Source of the DNA: CAYTRP01 sp964625145
GTDB taxonomy: Bacteria; Sumerlaeota; Sumerlaeia; SLMS01; JAHLLQ01
Direction of reading: 5' to 3'
Length of the DNA: 24,532 bases
NCBI GenBank assembly: GCA_964625145.1
Contig: CAZVAQ010000038.1
Location: forward strand, 1-24,532
Shown here: piece by piece, positions 22,503-24,532 of the stretch
Layout of the letters: the number at the start of each line of letters is the position of its first letter
Position numbering within the stretch: position 1 is the first letter of the stretch
Made by a program: the position numbers and the translations under genes
Notes under the pieces: model-generated
Database searches by the model: none
Told to the model about the DNA's origin: nothing
What the model saw: only the letters and a program-made list of their open reading frames with translations

Positions 22503-23840
22503 TCAACCCGCGCCAACCATCGCCGCTTCCGGTGCAACGATTTCGCCCAACAACGTGTGCGCCAAACCCTCTGTAATGCGCACATTGACAAGTTGCCCCA
22601 CAAGCGACTCATCCCCGGGGAAGACAACCGTCTTGTCCGTCCGGGTGCGGCCCATCATGCCGTTACCCTTTCGCGCGGGGCCTTCCACGAGAACCTCGTG
22701 AAGGCGTCCGGCCTCGGCGGCGTTGATCTCGCGTGTGATCTGCTCCTGCAGCGTGATCAGCCGGTGCAGGCGATCCTTCTTCTCCGCCAGCGGCACGTCG
22801 TTCACCATCGTGTCGGCGGCAACGGTGCCGCGGCGCGGCGAATACATGAACATGAACTGCTGGTCATAGCGAATGTCTTCCGTCAGGCGCAGAGTGTCCT
22901 CGAACTCCTCCGCCGTCTCGCCGGGGAAGCCGACAATCATGTCCGTCGTGAGGCTGCTCCCCGGACATAGCTCGCGATAGAACGCCACCAGCTCCCGATA
23001 GCGCTCGATGTTATACGCGCGCTTCATCATGCGCAGCACCTTGTTGTTCCCCGACTGCACGGGCAGGTGCAGGCTCTCCATCACCTTTTCGCATTCGGCA
23101 ATGGCGCGCAGGTGGCGCTCGCGCGCGCTCTTCGGATTGCTCGTCGTGTAGCGAATCCGCCAGATGCCGTCGATCTCGTTCAGCGCGTGCAACAGGTCGC
23201 TGAAGTCATGGCGCGCGGCATCGCAATAGCTGTTCACGTTCTGGCCCAGCAGGCACACCTCACGGTATCCACTCTCCGCGAGGCGCTTGACCTCGTCGAC
23301 GATCTCCTGCAGCGGCCGGCTGAATTCCTCGCCACGCGTCTGCGGCACGATGCAGAACGTGCACCGGTTGTTGCAGCCGAACATGATGTTGACGAAGGCC
23401 TTCAAGCCCGACCGGCGAATCGGAATCGTCGGTAGGCTGAGGGGCTTGTCCAGGTCCTCGATGGACACGAAGCGCTGGCCGGTGCGGCGGACCTCGTCCA
23501 CCAATTGGTCAATCTTCACATAATCCCGCGTGCCGACAATCAGGTCAACGTGGGGGAACTTCTCCAGCAACTCGACGCCCTTGTCCTGCGCCGCGCAACC
23601 CGCGATGGCGATCACCCGGTCCGGGCTCGCGCCCCGCGAAGTGGCCAGCGACTGGATGCGGCCATAGGCCCGCTGCTCCGCCCCATCGCGCACCGTGCAG
23701 GTGTTGAACACGACGACCTCCGCCTCGGCCGGATCCTCGGTCGGTTCCAGGCCCCGGTTGCGAAACAAGCCCGCCATGATTTCCGAGTCGTGCTCGTTCA
23801 TCTGGCAACCGTAAGTGACGATGGAGTAGTGACGGGGCAT
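22503..23840 (-). CDS. miaB: tRNA-2-methylthio-N6-dimethylallyladenosine synthase (methylthiotransferase)
   Basis: A 445-residue radical SAM enzyme that adds the 2-methylthio group to i6A37 of tRNAs. The N-terminal UPF0004 domain has its three cluster cysteines (YGCQMN C12, NTCTVRD C48, AGCAAQ C82). The radical SAM motif is GCNNRCTFCIVPQTRGEE (C156, C160, C163). Further family marks are VCLLGQNVNSY, HLPVQSGNNKVLRMMKRAY, TDMIVGFPGET and FMYSPRRGT. A C-terminal TRAM RNA-binding domain (EVLVEGPARKGNGMMGRTRT onward) completes it. The start is ATG 23840, fixed by the family N-terminus (PRHYSIVTYGCQMN). No Shine-Dalgarno sequence precedes it: the upstream 12 nt are pyrimidine-rich because of a heptamer repeat array, so translation may be leaderless or structure-driven. 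It is convergent with the secretion operon. Confidence 0.95.
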   Translation of the reverse strand: MPRHYSIVTYGCQMNEHDSEIMAGLFRNRGLEPTEDPAEAEVVVFNTCTVRDGAEQRAYGRIQSLATSRGASPDRVIAIAGCAAQDKGVELLEKFPHVDLIVGTRDYVKIDQLVDEVRRTGQRFVSIEDLDKPLSLPTIPIRRSGLKAFVNIMFGCNNRCTFCIVPQTRGEEFSRPLQEIVDEVKRLAESGYREVCLLGQNVNSYCDAARHDFSDLLHALNEIDGIWRIRYTTSNPKSARERHLRAIAECEKVMESLHLPVQSGNNKVLRMMKRAYNIERYRELVAFYRELCPGSSLTTDMIVGFPGETAEEFEDTLRLTEDIRYDQQFMFMYSPRRGTVAADTMVNDVPLAEKKDRLHRLITLQEQITREINAAEAGRLHEVLVEGPARKGNGMMGRTRTDKTVVFPGDESLVGQLVNVRITEGLAHTLLGEIVAPEAAMVGAG

Positions 23841-23845
23841 GGGAG

Positions 23846-23880
23846 GAAGAGTGAAGATTGAAGGGTGAAGAGTGAAAATC
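23846..23880 (+). repeat. Heptamer tandem repeats directly upstream of miaB
   Basis: Five consecutive 7-mers: GAAGAGT, GAAGATT, GAAGGGT, GAAGAGT and the degenerate GAAAATC. They start 6 bp before the miaB start codon, so on the miaB strand the leader is pyrimidine-rich. They resemble the short tandemly repeated heptanucleotides described from cyanobacteria and seen in other phyla. Confidence 0.85.
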
Positions 23881-23911
23881 CCGGGCGGAAATCGCCTCGG
23901 GGGCGGGATTT
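23876..23911. repeat. Inverted repeat in the miaB upstream region
   Basis: AAATCCCG (23876-23883) and CGGGATTT (23904-23911) are exact reverse complements separated by 20 nt. The spacer itself contains a smaller GGCG/CGCC stem around GAAAT. On the miaB strand the structure is followed by TTTT, so it could act as an attenuator or weak terminator, or be a protein-binding site. Confidence 0.5.
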
Positions 23912-24156
23912 CGGGGGTTTGGCCGGCGGCTGTCAAGCCTCGCGGGTCGCAAGGGGGGAACTGGCGGGTATTCCCAAGGTACTCAAGGCGCTTCCAAGGG
24001 CGCAAGATCGAGGCGCGCGAGGCGGCGGCGACGGAGGCGTATGGGGGAATACGTTGGAGGAGCCGCCGCCGAGCTGCAACGAAGAGGTTGCGACTTTGGG
24101 AGCGACCTGAGGGATTTGGCTGGTCCGGGGCCGCATTCTGGTGAAGATTTCGGGGC

Positions 24157-24532
24157 ATGGAAAGTAGACTCCCGCATCTGGACGCCACAATGGGAACGCT
24201 CCTGCGCGCGGGAGGGTTGTCCCTGCTGACGCTTCTCTGCGGAGTGGGTCTTTGGTGGTTGCTGGCAAGAGCCGCCCGCGAACGCTGCAAGCCGACGCCT
24301 CCACTTGGACTATGCTTCGCCGTCGGCAGCGCGGGCGTCATGCTCGCCGGAACGTTGGGCCTTTCGGTTGGGATGTCGCTGGTATTCGAGATCGCCTTTC
24401 TGGCGGCGGGTGCTGTCATCTCTCTCGCAGTCATCGCCCGGCGTGGTTGCCGCCTGAACTTTCCAAAGACATGGCCCCCCGACAGGCTCATCGGAGCAGC
24501 CCTAGCCGTGGTGGCAATACTGGGCCTTCTCC
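24157..24532 (+). CDS. Integral membrane protein (partial, runs off right edge)
   Basis: From ATG 24157 the frame stays open to the window end, giving 125 complete codons. The sequence starts MESRLPHLDATMGTLLRAGG and has three hydrophobic segments: LSLLTLLCGVGLWWLLARAA, LCFAVGSAGVMLAGTLGLSV with VFEIAFLAAGAVISLAVIA, and the beginning of RLIGAALAVVAILGLL. There is no good ribosome-binding site; ATG 24190 (Met12) is an alternative start. The pattern of hairpin helices followed by a loop and another helix resembles the first part of large polytopic glycosyltransferase-type membrane proteins, but the family cannot be named from this fragment. It is divergent from miaB. Confidence 0.6.
   Translation, partial: MESRLPHLDATMGTLLRAGGLSLLTLLCGVGLWWLLARAARERCKPTPPLGLCFAVGSAGVMLAGTLGLSVGMSLVFEIAFLAAGAVISLAVIARRGCRLNFPKTWPPDRLIGAALAVVAILGLL

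Larger units (their letters stand above)
23841..24156. other. 316-bp intergenic region, G-rich, no gene recognised
   Basis: This region separates the divergent miaB and the right-edge membrane protein. It holds the heptamer array and the inverted repeat listed separately. It also has several G runs on the plus strand (GGGGGCGGG, TTTCGGGGG, AAGGGGGG) and a small hairpin GCAAC/GTTGC near 24077-24092. The open frames here have no protein-like composition. Confidence 0.5.

Noticed and set aside
22503..24491. N-terminal extension of MiaB by over 200 residues
   Set aside because: The upstream frame crosses the heptamer repeats and low-complexity DNA; MiaB proteins start near the YGCQMN motif, matching ATG 23840.

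Overview
The window is a GC-rich stretch of a Gram-negative bacterial chromosome. It reads like a scaffold from a draft or metagenome assembly, because it contains a 100-N gap. Three things suggest an environmental lineage: menaquinone synthesis by the futalosine route (mqnC), a type II secretion (T2SS)-like operon with a PilM/PilN-style GspL, and a RAYT transposase surrounded by bipartite palindromes. Such combinations occur in PVC-like or candidate phyla (for example Sumerlaeota, Hydrogenedentota or Planctomycetota). That assignment is an inference from gene content only; nothing here fixes the taxon.

Layout. Positions 1-602 (minus) hold the start of a Yip1-type membrane protein that runs off the left edge. 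About 900 bp of mostly non-coding DNA with AT-rich islands follows. Next is a Lys/Ala-rich histone H1-like gene (1517-2073) broken by the assembly gap, and a strong terminator hairpin. A type I pullulanase lies on the minus strand (2166-4625). Positions 4741-6413 form a REP/RAYT island: two identical 810-bp units in tandem, each with a Y1 (HUH) transposase gene, and five direct copies of a two-hairpin palindrome. Then come mqnC (menaquinone), nadC (NAD synthesis, minus strand), an isolated DppB-type ABC permease, an unrecognised coiled-coil/disordered protein (minus strand), and a GT-C-like membrane protein with a PA14-like lumenal domain that is preceded by an overlapping 22-codon ORF.

Positions 12449-22431 are one co-directional block for a type II secretion or type IV pilus-like machine: gspE, gspF, four minor-pseudopilin genes (H, I, J, K), gspL, gspM-like and gspC-like. 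Several junctions overlap by 1-4 bp. GspE would power assembly on the GspF platform, GspL/M/C would form the inner-membrane platform, and the H-I-J-K pseudopilins would form the tip. The major pseudopilin GspG, the secretin GspD and the prepilin peptidase GspO are absent from the window and must be encoded elsewhere if the machine works. The block ends convergently against miaB (22503-23840, minus). The right edge holds a repeat-bearing intergenic region and the start of another membrane protein.

I found no rRNA, tRNA or CRISPR array, and no clear new defence or biosynthetic system. The most notable observations are the REP/RAYT duplication, a gap that appears to be collapsible, non-canonical prepilin cleavage sites, charged tails shared by three minor pseudopilins, and short tandem repeats (9-mer and 7-mer) at gene edges.
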